Shown piece by piece: positions 1 to 10,061 of a stretch of 64,000 nt of DNA. Source of the stretch: CAYFZO01 sp965226235 (GTDB lineage: Bacteria; Pseudomonadota; Gammaproteobacteria; Poriferisulfidales; Oxydemutatoraceae). The stretch spans positions 1,736,001 to 1,800,000 of the forward strand of contig OZ245335.1 of assembly GCA_965226235.1 (NCBI GenBank). The letters run 5' to 3'. The notes under the pieces were generated by a model. The model did not search any database. It was not told where the DNA came from and saw nothing but the letters and a program-made list of their open reading frames with translations. Each line of letters starts with the position of its first letter. The stretch's first letter is position 1. A program made the translations under genes and the position numbers.

Positions 1-2
1 CG

Positions 3-3000
3 ACGGAGATCGTGGTTGCCATTCCGTCTGAACGGACGCTGACGGCGGATGAGGAGAGCACGATCTTTACCATTGTGGCGCCCTTCGACGCAGTGCCGCC
101 GCTGGGGATGGTGGTCGCCTTGGGCGAGGTACTGTCGGGCGATGTAGATGTACCGGTCGCGAACACGCGGGTGGTTTCAACCACCCTGGCGGTGGAGATC
201 GCGCCGCGGCGCTTCCGCTTGGTGGTGGTGAAGGGTGGCGGGGTTATCGATTTCGAGTACGTGGTCGCCGGAGGTAGCACCGAGGTGGTGGTGGGCATCT
301 CGGGCGTGGATACCCCACTGGGGCCAAGTCGGCTGGATGCGAGCGAGAGGTTGCAGGTTGGGTTTGTCTACACGGATGGGGAGGGCGTAACCCTGTCGCC
401 GGTGTCGCTCAACGAGGATGTCCCGTTCGCCCTGGCGACGGTAGACGCCGACGAGGGCGCGACATCGGGGGTGTTGCAGTTGACCGGCAGCGGTCTGGTG
501 AACGCGGATGTTGCGCCGGTGGCGCTGAGGATCGAGGTGTTGCCGAACGAGTTTCGCTTGGTGTTCGAGCCGCCGCAGATCGGGATTCTGACCGGCACGA
601 CGGAGACGGTGGTTCTGTCGCTGACCGACGCGTCGCGCCTGCCGGCAGGGGATGAGGTGCTTGTGGAATTGCTTCTGGTCGATGCCAGCACCGTGAGCGT
701 GGTGTCGCCGACCGCGCTGTCGTTCAACGCCTCTGCTACGAGTCATGTGGTTGTGCTGCGCGCTGCTGCGGACACATCGCCCGGGGCGACGGTTTTGGTC
801 GCCTCGGTGTTGTCATCGCCGACGGCACTTTCGGGCGCGAGGTTTGTGGATGGCGAGTTGCCCGTGAGCATCGTCGGCGAGCGTGAGTTCGAGTGGGTGT
901 TCCGTTCGCCGCAGGGTGAGCGGCTGTCTACCGCGATGGTGGTTGCCAGTGCTTCTACGCGGGTTGACGGCGCTTCGTCGCTGCGGGTTACCGGTGCTTC
1001 GACGCGGGTGTTGGTCTCCCTGGAAGGCGTTGTCGGCGAGCGCCTGCTCGGCGACGAGCAGGTTGATGTGTCTGTAAGCGTTGGGGCGCAGTCGGGTCTG
1101 GAGGTAGATCCGGCTGAGTTCACTTTCAGTGCAGGAGAAATGTCGCTGGAACTGGAACTGGAACTGACCGCGTTCCTTCCCCTTGCGGTGCAGAGGGACG
1201 ATTTGCAGTTGCAGTTGCTAGGGACGATGTCGGACACGCCGGAGCGCACGACGATCCCGCCGTCTGCGACGTTGCCGGTGCAGGTGTTGCGCGAGTTTAC
1301 TGTCTCCTTGGCCCTGCCGAACGGCACGCCGCTTGAGATCACCACCCCGCCGGACAATGCCGATCTCAGGGTCACGACGGTGCAGATTCTGATTGGCGGC
1401 TCTCGTCGGGTGATGTGGGTGCTGGACAATCCAGAGTTTCTGGATACGGAGTTGCTGGGGGGGGACGAGAAATTCTTGTTTGATCTTCTGCCGCGGCTGC
1501 CCAATGGTCGCGTCCAGAGCGGTCAGAACTCGGAACCGGGGGATGTTTTCGGATTAATAATGGACAACGGATCACATCTGCCGCTAGAAACGGTGTCGCT
1601 GGGCTCAATAACTGGCCGGGTGGTGTCGGAGTCGGACAACAAAGATGTTTTGCACACGCGGGTAGTTCCAATCACCCTGCTGGTGGAGATCGTGCCGCGG
1701 CGCTTCCGGCTATCGCTGTCGCCGGCGGGGGTCGTCCAGTTCAGTCGGACGGAGCGCCCGAACGAGGCGATCCCGGATAATACGGCTACGCAGTCGGTGC
1801 ACAGCACCATCACTGTGGAGGACGAAATCACGATCGAATCGCTGGAGGTGCGGGTAGAGATCAGTCACTTGGATATCGGAGACCTGAACGTTTTACTGGT
1901 TTCTCCCGAGGGGGCGGTGGTGCCGTTGCATAACCCGGCGGGCGGCTCTGCGGAGAATCTCTTCGAGACATACACCTCGCTGGATCATGCAGGTCTGGCT
2001 ACTTTGGTAGGGGCGCCCGCGCAGGGCGAGTGGACACTGACGGTAGGTGACTATGCTCTTGGTGAGACCGGCACGCTGGAGGCGTGGAGCCTGGAGATCA
2101 ACGGATTCGTGCGGGTGCTGACGGACGATAGCGTGTCGCTGGTGGCTTCACTGTCGAAGGTCGAGACGCCGCCGCTCAGTATTCCGAAGGTGTTTGAGGG
2201 CGAGGAGCTGGAAGTGGTGCTGGCGTATGACGGCACCGGCGTTGCGCTGTCCACGCAGAGGGTGATATTCGACGCGGATCTCACCCCCGTCGGCGTGACG
2301 CTGGACGCGTTGTTCGACGCGACGCGCGGGACATTGACGGCGGTCGCGGGTGCCATTTCGGTCAACGCCGAGATCGCGCCGGTGGCACTGAGGATCGAGG
2401 TGTTTCCAAACGAGTTTCGCTTGGTGTTCGAGCCGCCGCGGGTCGGGATTCTGACCGACACGACGGAGACGGTGATTCTGTCGCTGACCGACGCGTCGCG
2501 CCTGCCGGCAGGGGATGGGGTGCTTGTGGGATTGCGTCTGGGCGATGCCAGCACGGTGAGCGTGGTGTCGCCGACCGAGCTGTCGTTCAACGCCTCTACT
2601 ACGAGTCATGAGGTTGTGCTGAGCGCTGCTGCGGACACGTCGCCCGGGGCGACGGTTTTGGTCGCCTCGATAGAGACGTCTCCCGCGAGTCTGGCGGGGG
2701 CGGAGTTTGTGGGCGCCGGGTTGCCCGTGAGCATCTTCGGCGAGCGTAAGTTCGAGTGGGTGTTCCGTTCGCCGCAGGGTGAGCGGCTGTCTACCGCGGT
2801 GGTGGTTGCCAGTGCTTCTACGCGGGTTGACGGCGCTTCGTCGCCGCGGGTTACCGGTGCTTCGACGCGGGTGTTGGTCTCCCTGGAAGGCGTTGCCGGC
2901 GAGCGCCTGCGCGACGGCGAGCAGGTCAATGTGTCTGTAAGCGCTGGGGCGCAGTTGGGTCTGGGGATAGAGCCGGCTACATTCACTTTCAGTGCAGGAA

Positions 3001-6000
3001 AAATGTCGCAGGAACTGGAACTGGAACTGGCCGCGTTCCTTCCCCTTGCGGTACAGATGGACGATTTGCAGTTGCAAGGGACGGTGCCGGATACGCTGGA
3101 GCGCACGACGATCCCGCCGTCTGCGACATTGCCGGTGCAGGTGTTGCGCGAGTTTACTTTCTCCTTCACCACGCTGGACGGCGCGCCGCTTGAGATCATC
3201 ACCCAGCCGGACAATGCCGGTCGCAGGGCCACGACGATGCAGGTTCTGGTTGGCGGCACGAATGCGGTGGTGCTGGAGCTGGACCATCCGGGGTTGCTGG
3301 GGGTGGGCGAGGAGTTCTTTTTGGATCCTGTGCCGCAGCCGCTCGATGGTCGCATCGAGAGCAGTCAAAACCCGGAACCGGGGGATGAAATCAGGTTGAC
3401 GATAGACCCCCGATCGGATGTGCCGCTACAAACGGTGACGCTGGACTTAACTGGCCGGGTGGAGTTGGCGTTGGACGGCGAAAAGGTTTTGCACACGCGG
3501 GTAGTTCCAGTCTCCCTGCGGGTGGAGATCGTGCCGCGGCGCTTCCGGCTATCGCTGTCGTCGGCGGCTGGGAAGTTCAGTCGGACGGAGCGCCCGAACG
3601 AGGAGATCCTGGATCATACGGATACGCAGTCGGTGCGTAGCGTCATCACTGTGGAGGACGAAATCACGATCGAATCGCTGGCGGTGCGGGTAGAGATCCT
3701 GCACCCGCATATCGGAGACCTGCGCGTTTTTCTGGTCTCTCCCGGGGGAGCGGATGTGTTGTTGCACGGGCAGACGGGCAGCACTGCGGATAATCTCTTC
3801 GAGACATACACCTCGCTGGATCATGCAGGTCTGGCTGCTTTGGCTGGCGAGCGCGCGCAGGGCGAGTGGACACTGACGGTAGGTGACTATGCTGTTGGTG
3901 ATATCGGCACGCTGGAGGCGTGGAGCCTGGAGATCAACGGATTCGCGCCGCTGCTGGCGGGCGGTAGCGTGTCGCTGGTGGCTTCGCTGTCGGCGATCGA
4001 GACGCCGCCGCTCGGTGTGCCGCGGCTGTTTGAAGGCGAGACGCTGGCGGTGACGCTGGTGTATAACGACGGCACCGGCGTTGCGCTGTCCGGGCAGATG
4101 GTGACGTTCGACGCGGAGCGCACCGCCGTCGGCGTGACGCTGGACGCGGCGCCCGACGCGACGCGCGGGACGCTGACGGCGGTGGTCGCAGGCGCCGTTC
4201 CGGTGAACATCGAGGTCGCGCCGGGAGCGCTACCGGTGGAGATCGTGCCGCGGCGCTTCCGCCTGTCGCTCTCCGGTGACGATCGGTTTAGTCGGACGGT
4301 GCGCCCGAACGAGCTGATCCCGGATGATACGGATACGCAGTCGGTGCGTAGCGTCATCACTGTGGAGGACGAAATCACGATCGAATCGCTGACGGTGCAG
4401 GTAGAGATCCGGCACTCGTTTATCGGAGACCTGCGCGTTTTTCTGGTCTCTCCCGAGGGGGCGATGGTGGCGTTGCATGACCAGGCGGGCGACTCTGCGG
4501 AGAATCTCTTCGAGACATACACCTCGCTGGATCATGCAGGTCTGGCTGCTTTGGTAGGGGCGCCTGCGCAGGGCGAGTGGACACTGACGGTAGGTGACTA
4601 TGTTGGTGGTGAAATCGGCACGCTGGAGGCGTGGAGCCTGCAGATCAATACCGGCGTGCAGGTGCTCGCGGACGAAAGCATCCCGGTCGTCGTGACCCTG
4701 TCGGGGCTCGACACGCCGTTTGGTGCGTCGCGTCTGTTTGCGGGCGAGACGCTGACGGCCGATTGGACATACACCGATGGTGTCGGTGTGACGCTGTCCC
4801 CAGTCGTGTTTGACGTAGCGAGTACCACATCCAGCGTCGAGGTCGCCTCGCTGCTGAGCGCGACGCTGGACGCGACCGCAGGGGTAGGGGTGCTGGAGGC
4901 AAGATTCGATGCGGCCGCCGTTCGGGTCAACGCAGAAATAGACCCTGCGGTGGTGCCGGTGCAGCCCATACGCCGGTTCAGGCTGACGTTTGTCCCTGCG
5001 ACCACGGCGCGGGTGCTGGCGGGCGGCACGACCGAGGTGATGGTGGTACTGGAGAATGCGGGTTTGCTGAGGGAGGGCGAGACGTTACAGGTCACGCTGC
5101 AGCCGACGACGGTGACAGTCGTTCCGTCTGCACTGACGCTGACAGCGGATGAGGAGAGCACGATCTTTACCATTGTGGCGCCCTTCGACGCAGTGCCACC
5201 GCTGGGGATGGTGGTCGCCTCGGGCGAGGTACTGTCTGGCGACGCCCCGGTCGCACACACGCGGGTGGTTTCAACCACCCTGGCGATGGAGATCGCGCCG
5301 CGGCGCTTCCGCTTGGTGTTGGTGAAGGGTTTCGAGTACGTGGTCGCCGGAGGTAGCGCCGGGGTGATAGTGGGCATCTCGGACGTGGATACCCCGCTGG
5401 GGGACAGCGTGCTGGATGCGAGCGAGACGTTGCGGGTTGATTTTGTCTACACGGGTGGCGAGGGCGTAACCCTGTCGCCGGTGTCGCTCATGGATAGATC
5501 CCCGTCCGTCCCGGCGACGGTAGACGCCGGCGAGGGCGCGACGTCGGGGGTGCTGCAGTTGACCGGCAGCGGTCTGGTGAACGCGGATGTTGCGCCGGTG
5601 GCGCTGAGGATCGAGGTGTTGCCGAACGAGTTTCGCTTGGTGTTCGAGCCGCCGCAGATCGGGATCCTGACCGGCACGACGGAGACGGTGGTTCTGTCGC
5701 TGACCGACGCGTCGCGCCTGCCGGCAGGGGATGAGGTGCTTGTGGGATTGCTTCTGGTCGATGCCAGCACCGTGAGCGTGGTGTCGCCGACCGCGCTGTC
5801 GTTCGACGCCTCTACTACGAGTCATGTGGTTGTGCTGCGCGCTGCTGCGGACACGTCGCCCGGGGCGACGACATTGTTCGCCACGGTGTTGTCATCGCCG
5901 CCGGCACTTTCGGACGCGGAGTTTGTGGGCGCCGAGTTGCCCGTGAGCATCGTCGGCGAGCGTGAGTTCGAGTGGGTGTTCCGTTCGCTGCAGGGTGAGC

Positions 6001-9000
6001 GGCTGTCTACCGCGGTGGTGGTTGCCAGTGCTTCGACGCGGGTTGACGGCGCTTCGATGCCGCGGGTTGACGGTGCTTTGACGCGGTTGTTGGTCTCCCT
6101 GGAAGGCGTTGTCGGCGAGCGCCTGTTCGACGACGAGCAGGTCAAGGTCAATGTGTCTGTAAGCGCTGGGGCGCAGTCGGGTCTGGAGATAGATTCGGCT
6201 GAGTTAACTTTCCGTGCAGGAGAAATGTCGCTGGAACTGGAACTGGAACTGGCCGCGTTCCTTCCCCTTGCGGTGCAGAGGGACGATTTGCAGTTGCAGT
6301 TGCTAGAGACGGTGCCGGGTAGGCTGGTGCGCACGACGATCCCGCCGTCTGCGACGTTGCCGGTGCAGGTGTTGCGCGAGTTTACTTTCTCCTTCACCAC
6401 GCTGGACGGCGCGCCGATTGAGATCGCCACCCAGCCGGACAATGCCGATCGCAGAGCCACGACGGTGCAGATTCTGATTGGCGGCCTTCGTAGAGTGGTG
6501 CTGGTGCTGGACAATCCGGAGTTGCTGGGGGTGGGCGAGGAGTTCTTTTTGGGTGATGTGCCGACGCTGCCCAATGGTCGCACCAGCAGCGGTGAGGACT
6601 CGGAACCGGGGGATGCAATCACCTTATCGATAGACGCCGAATCGGATGTGAGGCCAAAAACGGTGACGCTGGGCTTAACTGGCAAGGTGAAGTTGGGCCG
6701 GGGCGGCGAAGAGGTTTTGCACACGCGGGTAGTTCCAGTCTCCCTGCGGGTGGAGTTCGTGCCGCGGCGCTTCCGGCTATCGCTGTCGCCGGCGGCTGGT
6801 AAGTTCAGTCGGACGGAGCGCCCGAACGAGGCGATCCCGGGTACGTTTAGGCAGTCGGTGGAGAGCGACATCACTGTGAGGGACGAAATCACGATCGAAT
6901 CGCTGGCGGTACGGGTAGAGATCCGGCACCCGCGTATCGGAGACCTGAACGTTTTGCTGATTTCTTCCGGGGGGGCGGTGGTGGTGGTGTTGAGTGAGGT
7001 TGTGAGCGGCCCTGCGGAGGAGAATCTCTTCGAGACATACACCTCGCTGGATCATGCAGGTCTGGCTGCTTTGGCTGGCGAGAGCGCGCAGGGCCAGTGG
7101 ACACTGTCGGTAGGTGACTATTTTTCTGGTGAGACCGGCACGCTGGAGGCGTGGAGCCTGGAGATCAACGGATTCGCGCGGGTGCTGGCGGGCGGTAGCG
7201 CGGTGGTGACGGCTTCGCTGGTGGCGATCGAGACGCCGCTGCTCGGTGTGCCGGAGTTGTTTGCGGGCGAGACGCTGGAAGTGGCGCTGGCGTATGACGA
7301 CGGCACCGGCGTTGCGCTGTCCGAGCAGATGGTGACGTTCGACGCGGAGAGCACCACCGTCGGCGTGACGCTGGAAGCGTTGTTTTACGCGACGCGCGGG
7401 ACATTGACGGCGGTTGCCGCGGGTGTCATTTCGGTCAACGCCGAGATCGCGCCGGCAGCGCTACCGGTGGAGATCGCGCCGCGGCGCTTCCGGCTGTCGC
7501 TATCGGGTGGCGGTCGGTTCAGTCGGACGGAGCGCCCGAACGAGGCGATTCCGGATAGTACGGGTACGGTTACGCAGTTGGTGGGCAACTTGATCACTGT
7601 GAGGGACGAAATCACGATCGAATCGCTGACGGTGCGGGTAGAGATCCGGCACCCGCGTATCATGGACCTGCGCGTTTTTCTGGTCTCTCCCGAGGAGACG
7701 GTGGTGGCGTTGCATGACGAGGCGGGCGGCTCTGCGGAGAATCTCTTCGAGACATACACCTCGCTGGACCATGCAGGTCTGGCTGCTTTGGTAGGGACAC
7801 CCGCGCAGGGCGAGTGGGTACTGACGGTAGGTGACTATGTTTCTGGTGAAATCGGCACGCTGGAATCGTGGTACCTGGAGATCAACACCGGCGTGCAGGT
7901 GCTCGCGGGCGAAAGCATCCCGGCCGTCGTGACCCTGTCGGGGGTCGACACGCCGTCCGGTGCGTCGCGTCTGTTTGCGGGCGAGACACTAACGGTCGAT
8001 TGGACATACACCGATGGTGTCGGCGTGACGCTGTCCCCGGTGGTGTTTGACGTAACGAGTACCACATCCAGCATTGAGGCCGCCTCGATACTGACCGCGA
8101 CGCCGGCCGCGACCGCAGGGGTACTGGAGGCGACATTCGATGCGGCCGCCGGTCTGGTCAACGCAGAAATCGACCCTGCGGTGGTGCCGGTGCAGCCCAT
8201 CCGCCGGTTCAGGCTGGCGTTCGTCCCTGCGACCACGGCGCGGGTGCTGGCTGGCGGCACGAACGAGGTGATGGTGGTACTGGAGAATGTGGATTTACTG
8301 AGGGAGGGCGAGACGTTACAGGTCACGCTGCAGCCGACGACGGTGACAGTCATTCCGTCTGAACGGATGTTGACGGCGGATGAGGAGAGCACGATCTTTG
8401 CCATTGTGGCGCCCTTCGACGCAGTGCCGCCGCTGGGGATGGTGGTCGCCTCGGGCGAGGTACTGTCTGGCGACGCCCCGGTCGCGTACACGCAGGTGGT
8501 TTCGACCACCCTGGCGGTGGAGATCGCGCCGCGGCACTTCCGCTTGACGGTGCTGAAGGGTGGCAGGTTTATCGATTTCGAGTACGTGGTCGCCGGAGGC
8601 AACACCGAGGTGCAGGTGGGCTTCTTGGACACGGATAGCCCGCTGGGGCTAGGTCGACTGGATGCGAGCGAGACGTTGCAGGTTGATTTTGTCTACACGG
8701 GTGGCGAGGGCGTAACCCTGTCGCCGGTGTCTCTCACCGATAGGGACTTTGTCGCCCCGGCGACGGTAGGCGCCGGCGAGGGCGCGACATCGGGGGTGCT
8801 GCAGTTGACCGGCAGCGGTCTGGTGAACGCGAATGTTGCGCCGGTGGCGCTGAGGATCGAGGTGTTGCCGAACGAGTTTCGCTTGGTGTTCGAGCCGCCG
8901 CAGATCGGGATTCTGACCGGCACGGAGGAGACGGTGGTTCTGTCGCTGACCGACGCGTCGCGCCTGCCGGCAGGGGATGAGGTGCTTGTGGAATTGCTTC

Positions 9001-10061
9001 TGGACGATGCCAGCACGGTGAGCGTGGTGTCGCCGACCACGCTGTCGTTCAACGCCTCTGCTACGAGTCATGAGGTTGTGCTGCGCGCTGCTGCGGACAC
9101 GTCGCCCGGGGCGACGACATTGTTCGCCGCAGTGTTGTCATCGCCGACGGCACTTTCGGGCGCGAGGTTTGTGGACGCCGGGTTGCCCGTGAGCATCGTC
9201 GGCGAGCGTGAGTTCGAGTGGGTGTTCCGTTCGCCGCAGGGTGAGCGGCTGTCTACCGCGGTGGTGGTTGCCGGTGCTTCGACGCGGTTGCTGGTCTCCC
9301 TGGAAGGCGTTGCCGGCGAGCGTCTGCTCGAAGACGAGCAGGTGGATGCGAGTCTGAGCTTTGTGCAGTCTGGTCTGGATATCGATGTAGGGCCGGCCAG
9401 GGTGTCGGTTGAGCGTGACCGGCCGCCGGAGATCACGCTGACCGCGGCCGACACGGCGCAGGCGGGCGATTTGCAGTTGCAGTTGCTGGAGACGATGCCG
9501 GATACGCTGGAGCGTGCGACGATCTCACCGTCTGCGATGTTGCCGGTGCGGGTGTTGCGCGAGTTGGCTCTCTCCTTCACCACGCCGGAGGGCGCGCCGC
9601 TGGAGACCACGGCGCGGGTGCTGGCGGGCGGCACGACCGAGGTGGTGGTGGCGCTGGAGAATGCGGGTTTTCTGAAGGAGGGCGAGACGCTACGGGTCAC
9701 GCTGCAGCCGACGACGGTGACAGTCATTCCGTCTGCACTGACGCTGACGCTGACGCCGACTACGCCGCGCGCGACCTTCACCATCGAAGCGCGCCACGAC
9801 GCAGTGCCGCCGCTGGGGATGGTGGTCGCCTCGGGCGAGGTACTGTCGGGCGATGACATGTACCGGTCGCGAACACGCGGGTGGTTTCGACCACTTTGTC
9901 GGTGGAGATCGCGCCGCGGCGCTTCCGGCTGTCGCTCTCCGATCGGTTCAGTCGGACGGAGCGCCCGAACGAGGCGATTCCGGATAATACGGATAATACG
10001 GATATGCAGTTGGTGCGCAGCATCATCGCTGTGGAGGACGAAATCACGATCGAATCGCTGA
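3..10061 (+). CDS. Giant repeat adhesin A, segment 1 (5' partial, ends at frameshift)
   Basis: First visible part of a giant secreted or surface repeat protein. The frame is already open at base 3 and the first residues (TEIVVAIPSE) continue a repeat seen at 30180, so the true start lies upstream and the GTG at 12 is not a real start. It consists of ~100-residue beta-rich Ig-like modules, most beginning with V-E-I-x-P-R-x-F-x-L, plus five proprotein-convertase P domains at about 1786-2107, 3626-3943, 4333-4650, 6851-7173 and 7570-7887. These show the P-domain pattern ITVEDEITIESL, then [GM]DLxVxL[VI]S, then GxWxLxVGDY and GTLE[AS]WxLxIN. No protease, kinase or other catalytic domain is visible. 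The frame derails after GEVLSGD at about 9855, where the parallel repeat at 138-152 has one more base; the last ~68 residues up to 10061 are out-of-frame junk. Function is inferred as adhesion or cell-cell contact. Confidence 0.85.
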   Translation, partial: TEIVVAIPSERTLTADEESTIFTIVAPFDAVPPLGMVVALGEVLSGDVDVPVANTRVVSTTLAVEIAPRRFRLVVVKGGGVIDFEYVVAGGSTEVVVGISGVDTPLGPSRLDASERLQVGFVYTDGEGVTLSPVSLNEDVPFALATVDADEGATSGVLQLTGSGLVNADVAPVALRIEVLPNEFRLVFEPPQIGILTGTTETVVLSLTDASRLPAGDEVLVELLLVDASTVSVVSPTALSFNASATSHVVVLRAAADTSPGATVLVASVLSSPTALSGARFVDGELPVSIVGEREFEWVFRSPQGERLSTAMVVASASTRVDGASSLRVTGASTRVLVSLEGVVGERLLGDEQVDVSVSVGAQSGLEVDPAEFTFSAGEMSLELELELTAFLPLAVQRDDLQLQLLGTMSDTPERTTIPPSATLPVQVLREFTVSLALPNGTPLEITTPPDNADLRVTTVQILIGGSRRVMWVLDNPEFLDTELLGGDEKFLFDLLPRLPNGRVQSGQNSEPGDVFGLIMDNGSHLPLETVSLGSITGRVVSESDNKDVLHTRVVPITLLVEIVPRRFRLSLSPAGVVQFSRTERPNEAIPDNTATQSVHSTITVEDEITIESLEVRVEISHLDIGDLNVLLVSPEGAVVPLHNPAGGSAENLFETYTSLDHAGLATLVGAPAQGEWTLTVGDYALGETGTLEAWSLEINGFVRVLTDDSVSLVASLSKVETPPLSIPKVFEGEELEVVLAYDGTGVALSTQRVIFDADLTPVGVTLDALFDATRGTLTAVAGAISVNAEIAPVALRIEVFPNEFRLVFEPPRVGILTDTTETVILSLTDASRLPAGDGVLVGLRLGDASTVSVVSPTELSFNASTTSHEVVLSAAADTSPGATVLVASIETSPASLAGAEFVGAGLPVSIFGERKFEWVFRSPQGERLSTAVVVASASTRVDGASSPRVTGASTRVLVSLEGVAGERLRDGEQVNVSVSAGAQLGLGIEPATFTFSAGKMSQELELELAAFLPLAVQMDDLQLQGTVPDTLERTTIPPSATLPVQVLREFTFSFTTLDGAPLEIITQPDNAGRRATTMQVLVGGTNAVVLELDHPGLLGVGEEFFLDPVPQPLDGRIESSQNPEPGDEIRLTIDPRSDVPLQTVTLDLTGRVELALDGEKVLHTRVVPVSLRVEIVPRRFRLSLSSAAGKFSRTERPNEEILDHTDTQSVRSVITVEDEITIESLAVRVEILHPHIGDLRVFLVSPGGADVLLHGQTGSTADNLFETYTSLDHAGLAALAGERAQGEWTLTVGDYAVGDIGTLEAWSLEINGFAPLLAGGSVSLVASLSAIETPPLGVPRLFEGETLAVTLVYNDGTGVALSGQMVTFDAERTAVGVTLDAAPDATRGTLTAVVAGAVPVNIEVAPGALPVEIVPRRFRLSLSGDDRFSRTVRPNELIPDDTDTQSVRSVITVEDEITIESLTVQVEIRHSFIGDLRVFLVSPEGAMVALHDQAGDSAENLFETYTSLDHAGLAALVGAPAQGEWTLTVGDYVGGEIGTLEAWSLQINTGVQVLADESIPVVVTLSGLDTPFGASRLFAGETLTADWTYTDGVGVTLSPVVFDVASTTSSVEVASLLSATLDATAGVGVLEARFDAAAVRVNAEIDPAVVPVQPIRRFRLTFVPATTARVLAGGTTEVMVVLENAGLLREGETLQVTLQPTTVTVVPSALTLTADEESTIFTIVAPFDAVPPLGMVVASGEVLSGDAPVAHTRVVSTTLAMEIAPRRFRLVLVKGFEYVVAGGSAGVIVGISDVDTPLGDSVLDASETLRVDFVYTGGEGVTLSPVSLMDRSPSVPATVDAGEGATSGVLQLTGSGLVNADVAPVALRIEVLPNEFRLVFEPPQIGILTGTTETVVLSLTDASRLPAGDEVLVGLLLVDASTVSVVSPTALSFDASTTSHVVVLRAAADTSPGATTLFATVLSSPPALSDAEFVGAELPVSIVGEREFEWVFRSLQGERLSTAVVVASASTRVDGASMPRVDGALTRLLVSLEGVVGERLFDDEQVKVNVSVSAGAQSGLEIDSAELTFRAGEMSLELELELAAFLPLAVQRDDLQLQLLETVPGRLVRTTIPPSATLPVQVLREFTFSFTTLDGAPIEIATQPDNADRRATTVQILIGGLRRVVLVLDNPELLGVGEEFFLGDVPTLPNGRTSSGEDSEPGDAITLSIDAESDVRPKTVTLGLTGKVKLGRGGEEVLHTRVVPVSLRVEFVPRRFRLSLSPAAGKFSRTERPNEAIPGTFRQSVESDITVRDEITIESLAVRVEIRHPRIGDLNVLLISSGGAVVVVLSEVVSGPAEENLFETYTSLDHAGLAALAGESAQGQWTLSVGDYFSGETGTLEAWSLEINGFARVLAGGSAVVTASLVAIETPLLGVPELFAGETLEVALAYDDGTGVALSEQMVTFDAESTTVGVTLEALFYATRGTLTAVAAGVISVNAEIAPAALPVEIAPRRFRLSLSGGGRFSRTERPNEAIPDSTGTVTQLVGNLITVRDEITIESLTVRVEIRHPRIMDLRVFLVSPEETVVALHDEAGGSAENLFETYTSLDHAGLAALVGTPAQGEWVLTVGDYVSGEIGTLESWYLEINTGVQVLAGESIPAVVTLSGVDTPSGASRLFAGETLTVDWTYTDGVGVTLSPVVFDVTSTTSSIEAASILTATPAATAGVLEATFDAAAGLVNAEIDPAVVPVQPIRRFRLAFVPATTARVLAGGTNEVMVVLENVDLLREGETLQVTLQPTTVTVIPSERMLTADEESTIFAIVAPFDAVPPLGMVVASGEVLSGDAPVAYTQVVSTTLAVEIAPRHFRLTVLKGGRFIDFEYVVAGGNTEVQVGFLDTDSPLGLGRLDASETLQVDFVYTGGEGVTLSPVSLTDRDFVAPATVGAGEGATSGVLQLTGSGLVNANVAPVALRIEVLPNEFRLVFEPPQIGILTGTEETVVLSLTDASRLPAGDEVLVELLLDDASTVSVVSPTTLSFNASATSHEVVLRAAADTSPGATTLFAAVLSSPTALSGARFVDAGLPVSIVGEREFEWVFRSPQGERLSTAVVVAGASTRLLVSLEGVAGERLLEDEQVDASLSFVQSGLDIDVGPARVSVERDRPPEITLTAADTAQAGDLQLQLLETMPDTLERATISPSAMLPVRVLRELALSFTTPEGAPLETTARVLAGGTTEVVVALENAGFLKEGETLRVTLQPTTVTVIPSALTLTLTPTTPRATFTIEARHDAVPPLGMVVASGEVLSGDDMYRSRTRGWFRPLCRWRSRRGASGCRSPIGSVGRSARTRRFRIIRIIRICSWCAASSLWRTKSRSNR
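1457..1464 (+). repeat. G8 homopolymer in coding sequence
   Basis: Eight consecutive G within the codons for LLGGDEK of giant gene A. The current length keeps the frame open. Parallel repeats have an interrupted run (ctgggggtggg), so the pure tract is specific to this copy. Confidence 0.9.
9850..9860 (+). other. Frameshift site 1 in giant gene A
   Basis: The parallel repeat at about 132-152 reads gcgatgtagatgtaccgg (D-V-D-V-P), whereas here the sequence is gcgatgacatgtaccgg, one base shorter. Before this point the repeat aligns in one frame and after it in the next, so a single-base deletion near 9855 explains the change exactly. Confidence 0.8.
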